This document shows, one piece after another, positions 34,475-42,962 of a stretch of 64,000 nt of DNA. Source of the stretch: Alphaproteobacteria bacterium (GTDB lineage: Bacteria > Pseudomonadota > Alphaproteobacteria > Rhizobiales > GCA-2746425); the NCBI GenBank assembly GCA_024743215.1, contig JANSWZ010000003.1:124001-188000 (forward strand), read 5' to 3'. Numbering within the stretch: the stretch's first letter is position 1; every line of letters starts with the position of its first letter. The notes beneath the pieces are model-generated. The model saw only the letters and a program-made list of their open reading frames with translations. It ran no database searches and was not told the origin of the DNA. The position numbers were made by a program, and so were the translations under genes.

Positions 34475-36187
34475 ATGGTCAATGATCGGTCCTTGTGGCC
34501 AAAAAGTTTGCATCAGGTATCGGTCCTGTCTTCTGGCGATGAGCCGGATGACGCGCTCGAACCATCAGATTTTCTAATCGATGGTAAGGACGCTGAAAAG
34601 CAGGATCATGATGCAACAGGGCTCGCGTCGCGTTGGAGTACCCTTTGGATGGTTGTGTCACGTAAAGCTGCGCATGTTGCTGACGGGTTACCCGTGCCGG
34701 CACTGCGTATGGAAGAAGGCAGTTTATCGCCGTCTGCAAAGAAGCGTGCCAACAGGCAGCGTAGCGCAATGATCTTGGCGCGCGCCCGTGCCGAAGAGCG
34801 TGCATTGGCAGCCCGGCGTCAGGCCCGGATGGCCGGTCTGGCCGTTTCCACTGCATTGGGTGCGTTGTTGCTGTGTGCAACACCTTCTTCGTCAAGCCTT
34901 CCAGAATTCACTGAACTGGCCGATGCGGATTCCTATATTCTGCTCACGCCTATGGAGCGGACATCTGTCCATTCGGCCAGCGTGCCTTATGTCGATCCGG
35001 TTGAATCTTCCGGTGTTCTGACGGCAAGCGTTGCGCCCGGGTCAGAGCCGAAAGCTTCTGCAAAGAGTGATACAGCCAAGCTGAAGGAAACGGTCAACCG
35101 GGTGGTCAAGGAAGACCTGCAGATAACCCGCAGTCGCCCGGCAGTGGCTGAGCCAAATCCTGATTTGCCGCATTCAGGCAATCTTTTTGAATTGCGTGAT
35201 CTGTTCTCATCTGTTGATGAAGATATTTTGCCGCGTACAGTGCTGGCAGCGCCTGGTTGGCCCAGCAAAGACCAGATTGCTCTGGCGACCAGCCACTTTA
35301 ATGCACCGGGCATTCTTCGTGAGCGGTCCCGTACTATGGTCGCTGATGCGCATAAAGCTTCACCGCCTGTGATTGATCGGGAAGCTGGTGAAGACACCGT
35401 ACGTGTTGCCCTGGCTTATGCCCCGGTTGACAGTATGGAAGAGTTTAAATCTCCTTTCGCTGCGGTTTTGAATATGCCGCAAAAATCTCAAGCGGCTGCA
35501 AAAGTTGATGAGCCAGTTGCTACTGCCGCTGCCGTGCCGGTTTTGAAAACAACAGGTGCTGTACAATCGGCCTCTTTGGTATCACTGGCCATGCCAAAGC
35601 CCCGCGTGACACCTGCCAAACCGAAAATAACGATCGCCGGACGCATTCCGATGATCAAACCAGATATTTCAGCCATCCCAAAAAGCAGCGGTATTGCAAA
35701 AGTTGCTGTTGTGCGGCCGAAAGTTGGCGGTAAAGATCACTGGTGGTCGAAGAATAAAGTCCCGCGTGCAGCGTTCTCGCGCCGTGAACAGCGTTGTCTT
35801 GCTGCTGCTGTATATTTTGAAGCGCGCGGTGAGCCTGTTTCAGGACAGGCAGCTGTTGCTCAAGTCGTGCTGAACCGGGTTAAGGCTCCTGCCTATCCAT
35901 CCACGGTTTGCGGTGTGGTTTATCAGAACAAGAAATGGCGTAATCGCTGCCAGTTCTCATTTGCCTGTGACGGCATTCGTGACAAGGTGACTGACAAGAA
36001 ATCCTATGCGCAAGCACAGAAAGTCGCAAAAAATGTGACTTCGGGCAAATCCTGGTCCCGTAAAATCGGTTCCTCCACCCATTATCATGCGACTTATGTC
36101 AGCCCGAAATGGGCCAAGAAAATGAAGCGCATTACCAAAATCGGCCGTCATATTTTCTATAAAACCCACAATGGTGGCTGGAGCTAG
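34475..36187 (+). CDS. Cell-wall hydrolase, SleB-type (Hydrolase_2), membrane-anchored
   Basis: 570 residues. An N-terminal cytoplasmic part (~1-110, rich in Arg/Ala before the membrane) leads to one membrane segment (MAGLAVSTALGALLLCAT), a long low-complexity Pro/Ala/Lys linker (~150-420), and a C-terminal SleB domain: RCLAAAVYFEARGEPVSGQA with the catalytic Glu in YFEARGE, VAQVVLNRVK, CQFSFACDG and THYHATYVSPKW. The domain is a lytic transglycosylase-like peptidoglycan hydrolase. Periplasmic action at growth or division sites is likely. Upstream CtrA-like half sites suit cell-cycle control, as inference. Confidence 0.88.
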   Translation: MVNDRSLWPKSLHQVSVLSSGDEPDDALEPSDFLIDGKDAEKQDHDATGLASRWSTLWMVVSRKAAHVADGLPVPALRMEEGSLSPSAKKRANRQRSAMILARARAEERALAARRQARMAGLAVSTALGALLLCATPSSSSLPEFTELADADSYILLTPMERTSVHSASVPYVDPVESSGVLTASVAPGSEPKASAKSDTAKLKETVNRVVKEDLQITRSRPAVAEPNPDLPHSGNLFELRDLFSSVDEDILPRTVLAAPGWPSKDQIALATSHFNAPGILRERSRTMVADAHKASPPVIDREAGEDTVRVALAYAPVDSMEEFKSPFAAVLNMPQKSQAAAKVDEPVATAAAVPVLKTTGAVQSASLVSLAMPKPRVTPAKPKITIAGRIPMIKPDISAIPKSSGIAKVAVVRPKVGGKDHWWSKNKVPRAAFSRREQRCLAAAVYFEARGEPVSGQAAVAQVVLNRVKAPAYPSTVCGVVYQNKKWRNRCQFSFACDGIRDKVTDKKSYAQAQKVAKNVTSGKSWSRKIGSSTHYHATYVSPKWAKKMKRITKIGRHIFYKTHNGGWS

Positions 36188-36242
36188 AAGCATCCCTGCT
36201 TCACTTCAACAGGCTGATCCATTCAACAGGTGATGTGTTATT

Positions 36243-37163
36243 TTGGCGCGCGCCCGAATTTTGTTCCTGTTTCCCGCGCTTTTTGTGCTCATCTGGTCTA
36301 CCGGCTGGATTGTCGCTAAATATGCCAGCCCGTTTGTCGAGCCCCTCAGTTTTCTGACAGTGCGTTACGCGCTGGCCGGTTTGTTGCTCGCGGCGTTCTG
36401 CTTTGCTTTCAAGGCCAGCTGGCCGGGGCGCCAATTGATGCTCCATGCTGTGTTTTCCGGTGTGTTCCTGCATGCAATCTATTTGGGTGGAATCTGGTGG
36501 GTTCTGGATCGTCAGATGCCATCGACCCTTTCAGGGATGATGGCAGCACTGCAACCGTTGATGACTGCATTTCTGGCCGGGACAATTGTTGGAGAACAGA
36601 TATCGCGCAGACAATGGCTGGGTTTTGCGATTGGTTTTGGCGGATTGATGATAGCGTTGACCCCCAGACTGGCTGCGGATTTGGCTGACACTGTGGGTGC
36701 CGAGGCCAGTTGGACGCTTCTCATCGGGATCAACTTCATCTCCATGATTTCGGTTGTCATCGGTACGTTTTACCAAAAGAAGTATCTGCAGACCGGAGAT
36801 TTGCGAACCATAACGACCCTGCAATATCTGGGTGCGTTTCTGGCCACATTACCCGCAGCGCTGCTGCTGGAAAACTTCGAGTTTTCCTGGACGCCGCAAC
36901 TCTTCGGAGCTCTAGCCTGGTCAGTTTTGGGCCTGTCGCTTGGTGCCATTGGTCTTCTCGTCATATTGATCCGGGAGGGGGAAGTGTCTCGTGCAGCCGT
37001 CCTGATCTATCTCATTCCTCCAACAATTGCAGTGCAGGCCTATTTTCTGTTCGGGGAACGTTTAAGCATGTCGGAACTGGCAGGTATGCTTCTGACTGTA
37101 TACGGGGTTTATCTGGTTTCCGTAAAACGCCGGACAAAATCTACTGAAGGGCTGAGTGGGTAG
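36243..37163 (+). CDS. EamA/DMT-family transporter
   Basis: 306 residues from TTG 36243 (AGGTGAT nearby). About ten hydrophobic segments in two EamA repeats: ILFLFPALFVLIWSTGWIVA, FLTVRYALAGLLLAAF and WVLDRQMPSTLSGMMAALQP in the first, VYLVSVKRR at the end. The pattern is that of RhaT/YdcZ-like exporters of metabolites or amino acids. Substrate not predictable. It ends 5 bp before the SDR gene, forming a run with SDR, TspO and HIG1 genes. Confidence 0.88.
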   Translation: MARARILFLFPALFVLIWSTGWIVAKYASPFVEPLSFLTVRYALAGLLLAAFCFAFKASWPGRQLMLHAVFSGVFLHAIYLGGIWWVLDRQMPSTLSGMMAALQPLMTAFLAGTIVGEQISRRQWLGFAIGFGGLMIALTPRLAADLADTVGAEASWTLLIGINFISMISVVIGTFYQKKYLQTGDLRTITTLQYLGAFLATLPAALLLENFEFSWTPQLFGALAWSVLGLSLGAIGLLVILIREGEVSRAAVLIYLIPPTIAVQAYFLFGERLSMSELAGMLLTVYGVYLVSVKRRTKSTEGLSG

Positions 37164-37168
37164 CGAGC

Positions 37169-38014
37169 ATGGGCGAGAGACAAAAGACGATCCTCATGAC
37201 AGGATGTTCCTCCGGGATTGGCTATCATTGTGCGCATGCCATGAAGAAACGTGGTTGGCGTGTCTATGCAACAGTACGCAGTGAAAGCGATCTGCAACGT
37301 TTGCAATCCGAGGGGTTGTCAGTGCTGCTGTTGGACTACACCGACCAGAATAGCATCATCAAATGTGCAAATGATGTCCTGGTACAAACCGATGACAGAC
37401 TGGACGCTCTTTTTAACAATGGTGCCTATGGACAGGCGGGTGCGCTTGAAGATTTGTCTGTTGATGCGCTGCGCGCCCAGTTTGAAGCAAATGTGTTTGG
37501 CTGGCATGAACTGACGCGCCTGCTGATCCCGTCAATGCGCCGCAATGGGGCTGGCCGCATTGTGCAGTGTTCTTCGGTGCTGGGATTCATTTCGATGAAG
37601 TATCGCGGCGCCTATTCCGCTTCAAAACATGCTGTTGAAGCTCTGTCTGATACACTGGGGATGGAGCTGATGGGCAGTGGCATTCATGTCAGTCTGATTG
37701 AACCTGGTCCCATCGAAAGCCGATTTGTTGAACATTCCCTGGAAGCCTTTCATCGGGAAATTGACGTTGAGACGTCTCCCCACAAGGACATTTATGCCAA
37801 ACGCCTTGCTCGGATGAAACGAGGCGGTGCTTCAAGGTTTAAACTTGGCCCTGATGCAGTGCAAAAACGTCTGGTCCATGCACTGGAAAGTCCGCGCCCG
37901 CGCCCCAGATACTATGTGACAACCCCGACTTATGTGATGGGTTTTTTGAAACGTGTTCTGAGCCACCGCGCTCTCAGCCGTTTTCTGGCAAGGCGAGCGG
38001 ATCAAGAAACCTGA
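37169..38014 (+). CDS. Short-chain dehydrogenase/reductase
   Basis: 281 residues. Rossmann nucleotide motif TGCSSGIGYHCA, the NNG block (ALFNNGAYGQAG), catalytic Ser in VQCSSVLGF and YxxxK as YSASKHAVEAL. Classical SDR with a longer C-terminal tail (FKLGPDAVQKRLVHAL ... TPTYVMGFLKRVL), as in retinol-dehydrogenase/17-beta-HSD-like enzymes. NADP or NAD preference unclear. Its TGA is followed at once by the tspO-like start codon, so the two are co-translated. Confidence 0.88.
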   Translation: MGERQKTILMTGCSSGIGYHCAHAMKKRGWRVYATVRSESDLQRLQSEGLSVLLLDYTDQNSIIKCANDVLVQTDDRLDALFNNGAYGQAGALEDLSVDALRAQFEANVFGWHELTRLLIPSMRRNGAGRIVQCSSVLGFISMKYRGAYSASKHAVEALSDTLGMELMGSGIHVSLIEPGPIESRFVEHSLEAFHREIDVETSPHKDIYAKRLARMKRGGASRFKLGPDAVQKRLVHALESPRPRPRYYVTTPTYVMGFLKRVLSHRALSRFLARRADQET

Positions 38015-38518
38015 ATGACGACACATACAATATCTCTCTTTCCACGATCCGCTAAATCTGCGCTGGCTTTGGCTGGCTTTGTCGCTTTGTGTCTGGTTGT
38101 GGGCGGGTTGGGTGCGCTTTTGACAGCGCCGGGTCTTGCGCCCTGGTATGCGGGGCTTCAAAAACCCAGTTTCAATCCGCCAGGTTGGATTTTTGGTCCC
38201 GTCTGGTCCACGCTATATTTTCTGATGGCCTATGCCGTGTGGCGCATCTGGTCGCTGGAGCCGCATCTGTCGCGACCGAAAGCCTATAGGGCATTTGCGG
38301 TTCAGCTTGTGCTGAACCTTTGCTGGTCCGGAGCATTCTTTTTTCTGCAAAGCCCCGGTTTTGCCCTGATTGTGATTGTCTGCCTGCTGGCAGCTATCGT
38401 GACCACCATTGTCCTGTTCTTCAGATTGGACAAACTGTCGGGCGCATTGTTCGTGCCATATGTGCTATGGGTCTGTTTTGCGACAGTTCTCAATTTTTCG
38501 ATTTTCTTACTGAACTAG
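38015..38518 (+). CDS. tspO: TspO/MBR-family tryptophan-rich sensory protein
   Basis: 167 residues, five predicted membrane helices. Family hallmarks: WYAGLQKPSFNPPGWIFGPV, VWSTLYFLMAYAVWRIW, LNLCWSGAFFF and the Trp/Pro-rich loops. TspO binds tetrapyrroles and cholesterol-like ligands, and in alphaproteobacteria it modulates pigment and porphyrin responses. The start codon directly abuts the SDR stop. Confidence 0.92.
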   Translation: MTTHTISLFPRSAKSALALAGFVALCLVVGGLGALLTAPGLAPWYAGLQKPSFNPPGWIFGPVWSTLYFLMAYAVWRIWSLEPHLSRPKAYRAFAVQLVLNLCWSGAFFFLQSPGFALIVIVCLLAAIVTTIVLFFRLDKLSGALFVPYVLWVCFATVLNFSIFLLN

Positions 38519-38525
38519 GTGTACA

Positions 38526-38717
38526 ATGGAATTCTTGTCCAAAGGGCTCATTGGTGTGGCTCTGGCTGCCGTTGCAATTGTTCTGTTGCTCGGTCTTATT
38601 AATATGATGCGTGGTGGCGACTCCAATTTGTCCCAGAAGCTTATGCGTTGGCGGGTTATCCTTCAATTCGTGGCTGTTGTGGTCATGATGACGCTGCTTT
38701 ATTTCACGTCGCGTTAG
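38526..38717 (+). CDS. HIG1-domain twin-transmembrane small protein
   Basis: 63 residues with two membrane helices (IGVALAAVAIVLLLGLINMM and ILQFVAVVVMMTLLYF) separated by the conserved loop SNLSQKLMRWRV. This is the bacterial HIG1-domain protein, related to mitochondrial respirasome factors (Rcf1/HIGD1) that associate with cytochrome oxidase. Starts 7 bp after tspO and ends 12 bp before the adenosyltransferase gene. Confidence 0.9.
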   Translation: MEFLSKGLIGVALAAVAIVLLLGLINMMRGGDSNLSQKLMRWRVILQFVAVVVMMTLLYFTSR

Positions 38718-38729
38718 GCAGGATTTGTC

Positions 38730-39311
38730 ATGGTTATCTTGAACAAGATTTATACGAAAACCGGAGACAAGGGCACAACCGCGCTTGGTAACGGCGAGCG
38801 GCGTGCGAAATTTGATCTGCGTGTCACATCCTACGGAACAGTTGATGAGGCAAATGCCGCAATTGGGGTGGCACGGTTGCATACGCAGCAAGAATTTCCA
38901 GACCTGGATGAAATGCTGAACCGCATTCAGAACGATTGCTTTGATCTGGGAGCTGATCTGGCAACGCCGGATAAGGGCGAGGATCTGGGCTATGAGCCAT
39001 TGCGGGTTATTGAAACCCAGGTTCAACGCCTTGAGGGCGACATTGATACGCTGAATGCAGATCTCCAGCCTCTGCGGTCATTTGTTCTTCCGGCTGGGTG
39101 TCCTGCATCTGCACATCTTCATGTGGCGCGTACTGTTGCCAGACGGGCCGAGCGGTTGACGGTGGAGCTGGACAGCGACGCGGCAGAGCCAGTCAACCCG
39201 TATTGCATTCAATATCTCAATCGTCTGTCAGACTTTCTGTTTGTCGCCGCCCGATGGGTGAACGACAAGGGAGAAGCTGATGTCCTTTGGGTACCGGGCA
39301 AAAACCGTTAG
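38730..39311 (+). CDS. Cob(I)alamin adenosyltransferase, PduO type
   Basis: 193 residues. N-terminal ATP-binding motif IYTKTGDKGTTALGNGERR, the VTSYGTVDEANAAIG helix, LRSFVLPAGCPASAHLHVARTVARRAER and the tail YLNRLSDFLFVAARWVN are all PduO/MMAB signatures. It transfers the adenosyl group of ATP to Co(I) corrinoid to make coenzyme B12. Gene order HIG1-adenosyltransferase-rhomboid-etfBA suggests shared expression with fatty-acid/ETF metabolism (for example methylmalonyl-CoA mutase elsewhere). Confidence 0.92.
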   Translation: MVILNKIYTKTGDKGTTALGNGERRAKFDLRVTSYGTVDEANAAIGVARLHTQQEFPDLDEMLNRIQNDCFDLGADLATPDKGEDLGYEPLRVIETQVQRLEGDIDTLNADLQPLRSFVLPAGCPASAHLHVARTVARRAERLTVELDSDAAEPVNPYCIQYLNRLSDFLFVAARWVNDKGEADVLWVPGKNR

Positions 39312-39356
39312 AGCCTGTTTCTCTAAAGAAAAATATGCTCCAGGGCCTGAATCGCT

Positions 39357-40055
39357 ATGTTTCTTCCACTTCATGACAGCAATCCACTTAATCATGTCAA
39401 ACGTCCCTATGTGAACTGGGCTCTGATTGCCATTACGATTGCCGTATTTGTGTTTTTTCAAACACCGGTTGCGCCAGGTTACTCGGAGATTTTTCCCGCT
39501 TCATTTGGGGTCATTCCATCGGTTCTGTTTGAAACCCGGGCGCTGCCACCTGATCTTAGGTTCATACCTGCGGACTGGACTTTGGTATCTTACGCGTTTT
39601 TTCACGGCGGTTGGATGCATTTGCTGGGAAACATGCTGTTCCTGTGGGTGTTCGGAGACAATATTGAAGATGCGCTGGGCCATGTAAAATACCTGTTATT
39701 CTATCTCTTATGCGCCGCTGGCGGGGGCTATGCACATGCCCTTTTTTACCCGACTTCCGATGCGCCTCTGATCGGTGCTTCCGGAGCTGTTGCCGGGGTG
39801 GTTGCTGCCTATCTGATACTTCATCCGCGTGTGAAGGTCTGGGTTCTGGCGCTTGGGCGCATCCCGCTTCGGCTTTCTGCCATGTGGGTTCTGGGGGCCT
39901 GGGTTTTGATGCAGTTTTATAATGTGTTTGCAGCTGCAGACAGTGAAGTTGCCTGGATAGCCCATATAGGTGGACTCATCTGCGGTGCCGCTTTGGTGCT
40001 TCTCCTGAAGCGGCGCGAGGTGGCTTTATTCGACCGGGACCTGACCATTCCCTGA
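39357..40055 (+). CDS. Rhomboid-family intramembrane serine protease
   Basis: 232 residues with about six membrane helices. Catalytic Ser in LIGASGAVAGVVAAY (GxSG) and catalytic His in EVAWIAHIGGLICGAAL; the L1 loop and FFHGGWMHLLGNMLFLWVFG helix are conserved. It cleaves transmembrane substrates in the inner membrane. Start ATG 39357. The 110-bp gap to etfB suggests a separate promoter for that operon. Confidence 0.9.
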   Translation: MFLPLHDSNPLNHVKRPYVNWALIAITIAVFVFFQTPVAPGYSEIFPASFGVIPSVLFETRALPPDLRFIPADWTLVSYAFFHGGWMHLLGNMLFLWVFGDNIEDALGHVKYLLFYLLCAAGGGYAHALFYPTSDAPLIGASGAVAGVVAAYLILHPRVKVWVLALGRIPLRLSAMWVLGAWVLMQFYNVFAAADSEVAWIAHIGGLICGAALVLLLKRREVALFDRDLTIP

Positions 40056-40165
40056 CGTCCGAATACATGACGAATTTCTGTTGTTTGGTGTCGTTGACAG
40101 GGTAGGGGGGCACCGATAGGTTCGCTACAAATTCCGCACATGTTGCGCGCATTCTGGAGACAATC

Positions 40166-40915
40166 ATGAAAATACTGGTGCCTGTAAAACGGGTGGTGGA
40201 CTATAATGTGAAAATCCGCGTCAGAGCGGATGGGTCGGGTGTTGAACTGGCTAATGTCAAAATGGCCATGAACCCGTTTGACGAGATTTCTGTTGAGGAG
40301 GCTTTGCGCCTGCGTGAAGCTGGCGCGGCCAGTGAAGTCATTGTTGTTTCAGTTGGTCCGCAACAGGCGCAGGAAACCATTCGCACAGGTCTCGCCATGG
40401 GTGCAGATCGGGGTATTCTGGTTCAATATGATGAATTGGCCGAGCCGCTAGCTGTTGCCAAAATTCTGCAGAAAATTGTTGATGAAGAAAAACCTGATCT
40501 GGTGATTGCCGGAAAACAGGCCATTGATGATGACTGCAATCAGACCGGCCAGATGCTGGCTGCCTTGCTTGGTTGGTCTCAGGGCACATTCGCCTCTGTA
40601 TTGTCAGTCGGCGAAGGTGAAATGGATGTCACACGGGAAGTGGATGGTGGATTGCAGACCGTAAAGCTTAAATTGCCAGCTGTTGTGACAACAGATTTGC
40701 GGCTTAACGAGCCGCGCTACGCCTCGTTGCCCAACATCATGAAGGCAAAGAAGAAACCTATTGAGATGAAAACACCGGCGGATTTTGGTGTTGATATGAC
40801 TCCACGGCTTACGGTTCTGAAAACCGTTGAGCCTGAAAAGCGCGAAGCCGGTGTCAAAGTGGCAAATGTTGCTGAACTGGTGGACAAGCTGCGCAACGAA
40901 GCCAGCGTTCTTTAA
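40166..40915 (+). CDS. etfB: Electron transfer flavoprotein, beta subunit
   Basis: 249 residues, standard length. [58 protein letters not shown] and the AMP-binding/recognition loop ([20 protein letters not shown]) are typical. With EtfA it carries electrons from acyl-CoA dehydrogenases to ETF:ubiquinone oxidoreductase. It is followed 14 bp later by etfA. Confidence 0.97.
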   Translation: MKILVPVKRVVDYNVKIRVRADGSGVELANVKMAMNPFDEISVEEALRLREAGAASEVIVVSVGPQQAQETIRTGLAMGADRGILVQYDELAEPLAVAKILQKIVDEEKPDLVIAGKQAIDDDCNQTGQMLAALLGWSQGTFASVLSVGEGEMDVTREVDGGLQTVKLKLPAVVTTDLRLNEPRYASLPNIMKAKKKPIEMKTPADFGVDMTPRLTVLKTVEPEKREAGVKVANVAELVDKLRNEASVL

Positions 40916-40929
40916 GGAAGGGATAAGCG

Positions 40930-41871
40930 ATGACGACTTTATTGATAGCAGATCACGATAATCTTGCTCTGAACGACCCGACCTTACGTGCCATCAGTGC
41001 CGCAACTGGTCTTGGTGCTGCAGTGCATGTTCTTGTTGCGGGCAGTGGCACTGCAGATGTGGCTGCACACGCAGCAAAGATTACTGGCGTTGAAAAGGTT
41101 CTGCATGCAGATGCTGCTGCCTATGACCATCTTCTTGCAGAGCCGATGGCCGCGCTGATTGTCTCACTTGCCAGTGATTATACTGCGCTGGTGGCGCCCA
41201 ATACGACCAATGGCAAAAACATCATGCCACGTGTGGCAGCCTTGCTGGACGTCATGCAGGTATCAGACATCACGGCCATCATCAGCGCTGATACATTTGA
41301 GCGTCCGATCTATGCCGGCAATGCCATTCAGACGGTTCAGTCGAATGATGCGACCAAGGTCATCACCATCCGTACAGCGGCCTTTGCTGTTGCTGAAGAA
41401 GGTGGGGCTGCTGTCGTGGAAACTGTATCCGGTGACGAAGGGCCCTCTCTTTCCTCTTATGTCGGGGAAGATGTTTCCAAATCCGAACGCCCTGAACTGA
41501 CTTCGGCCAAGATCATCATTTCAGGTGGCCGTGCGCTTGGCTCGTCGGAAAAATTCCAGGAGGTCATCATGCCGGTCGCTGACAAGCTTGGTGCGGCCGT
41601 TGGTGCTTCACGTGCAGCTGTTGATGCCGGATATGCACCAAATGACTGGCAGGTTGGTCAGACCGGAAAGGTGGTCGCGCCGGAGCTGTATATTGCATGC
41701 GGCATTTCCGGAGCTATTCAGCATCTGGCGGGCATGAAGGACAGCAAGGTCATTGTTGCCATCAACAAGGATGATGAGGCACCGATTTTTCAGGTTGCTG
41801 ATTACGGTCTTGTGGCCGACTTGTTCGAGGTTCTTCCCCAGTTGGAGGCCGAACTCGACAAGGCGCCCTGA
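40930..41871 (+). CDS. etfA: Electron transfer flavoprotein, alpha subunit
   Basis: 313 residues. The C-terminal FAD domain is recognisable: SGGRALGSSEKFQEV, GAAVGASRAAVDAGY, WQVGQTGKVVAPELYIACG and INKDDEAPIFQVADYG. The N-terminal domain shows LVAPNTTNGKNIMPRVAALL. It forms a heterodimer with EtfB. The next gene, hbd, is separated by a structured 159-bp gap and may have its own control. Confidence 0.97.
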   Translation: MTTLLIADHDNLALNDPTLRAISAATGLGAAVHVLVAGSGTADVAAHAAKITGVEKVLHADAAAYDHLLAEPMAALIVSLASDYTALVAPNTTNGKNIMPRVAALLDVMQVSDITAIISADTFERPIYAGNAIQTVQSNDATKVITIRTAAFAVAEEGGAAVVETVSGDEGPSLSSYVGEDVSKSERPELTSAKIIISGGRALGSSEKFQEVIMPVADKLGAAVGASRAAVDAGYAPNDWQVGQTGKVVAPELYIACGISGAIQHLAGMKDSKVIVAINKDDEAPIFQVADYGLVADLFEVLPQLEAELDKAP

Positions 41872-41900
41872 ATTCGGGTCAAAAAATTGAGGCAGAGATT

Positions 41901-41957
41901 ATTGTGCGGGACTTTAGCCTGATGAAAAATTAGGCTAACATTCCTCAGGTGCACAAT
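41901..41957. promoter_or_regulatory. Nested inverted repeats upstream of hbd
   Basis: Two perfect 7-bp inverted repeats, one inside the other: outer ATTGTGC (41901-41907) with GCACAAT (41951-41957), inner TTAGCCT (41914-41920) with AGGCTAA (41932-41938). The inner hairpin could end etfA transcription, but no T run follows. The whole could be a paired operator or an RNA fold in the hbd leader, 73 bp before its start. Confidence 0.5.
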
Positions 41958-42030
41958 ATAAAAACAGATTGCAAATTCTGTTGCGGTGCAACACAGTCCG
42001 ACTCCCTCAAGATTTTGACCGGAATGTACA

Positions 42031-42909
42031 ATGACCGAAATTAAATCCGTAGGCGTCATCGGCGCAGGCCAGATGGGCTCAGGAATTGCTCATGTGAGCG
42101 CGCTGTCCGGCTATGATGTGTATCTCTACGATGTTTCCGAAGACCGGATAGAAGAGGGTCTCGCCACCATTACCGGTAATCTTGGTCGGCAGATGAGCAA
42201 AGGCCAGATCACCGAGGCTGAGCGTGATGCAGCGGTGTCAAAACTGCACGCAGCAAATGGCATTGAGGCGCTGGCAGACGTGGATCTTGCAATCGAGGCG
42301 GCAACGGAAGACGAAACCGTCAAGCGCAAGATTTTTGCAGCTTTGTGTCCGGTTCTGAAGCCCGAAGCCATGATTGCTTCCAACACATCTTCCATTTCGA
42401 TAACGCGATTGGCAGCGACCACAGATCGCCCGGAACGCTTTATGGGCATCCATTTCATGAATCCTGTTCCGATCATGAAGCTGGTGGAACTGGTGCGCGG
42501 CATTGCCACGGAAGATGAAACGTTTGATGCGGCAAAAGTCTATGTTCAGAAGATGGATAAAACCATCACTGTGGCAGAAGATTTCCCGGCCTTCATCGTG
42601 AACCGTATTTTGATGCCAATGATCAATGAGGCGATTTATACGCTTTATGAAGGTGTTGGTTCGGTTGAAGCAATTGATACGGCTTTGAAGCTTGGCGCGA
42701 ATCACCCTATGGGCCCGCTGCAACTGGCGGATTTCATTGGTCTTGATACCTGCCTGTCAATTATGCAGGTGCTCTATGAAGGTCTGGCTGACAGTAAATA
42801 CCGTCCTTGTCCGCTTCTGGTGAAATATGTTGAAGCGGGTTGGCTGGGCCGAAAATCCAACCGCGGCTTTTATGATTATCGCGGAGACGAGCCGGTTCCC
42901 ACCCGCTAG
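42031..42909 (+). CDS. 3-hydroxybutyryl-CoA dehydrogenase
   Basis: 292 residues. NAD-binding GVIGAGQMGSGIAHVSALSG and acidic end VYLYDVSEDR; active-site region SSISITRLAATTDRPERFMG with the HFMNPVPIMKLVELV catalytic His block; C-terminal PAFIVNRILMPMINEAIY and NHPMGPLQLADFIGLDTCL. Oxidises (S)-3-hydroxybutyryl-CoA in fatty-acid or butanoate metabolism. Neighbour to etfBA and an acyl-CoA synthetase, as commonly found in alphaproteobacteria. Confidence 0.95.
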   Translation: MTEIKSVGVIGAGQMGSGIAHVSALSGYDVYLYDVSEDRIEEGLATITGNLGRQMSKGQITEAERDAAVSKLHAANGIEALADVDLAIEAATEDETVKRKIFAALCPVLKPEAMIASNTSSISITRLAATTDRPERFMGIHFMNPVPIMKLVELVRGIATEDETFDAAKVYVQKMDKTITVAEDFPAFIVNRILMPMINEAIYTLYEGVGSVEAIDTALKLGANHPMGPLQLADFIGLDTCLSIMQVLYEGLADSKYRPCPLLVKYVEAGWLGRKSNRGFYDYRGDEPVPTR

Positions 42910-42962
42910 GTTTCCAGTCCCGGCTTGACATCAGTGCACTGGCCCGGCTTGTTGTTCCGGCA

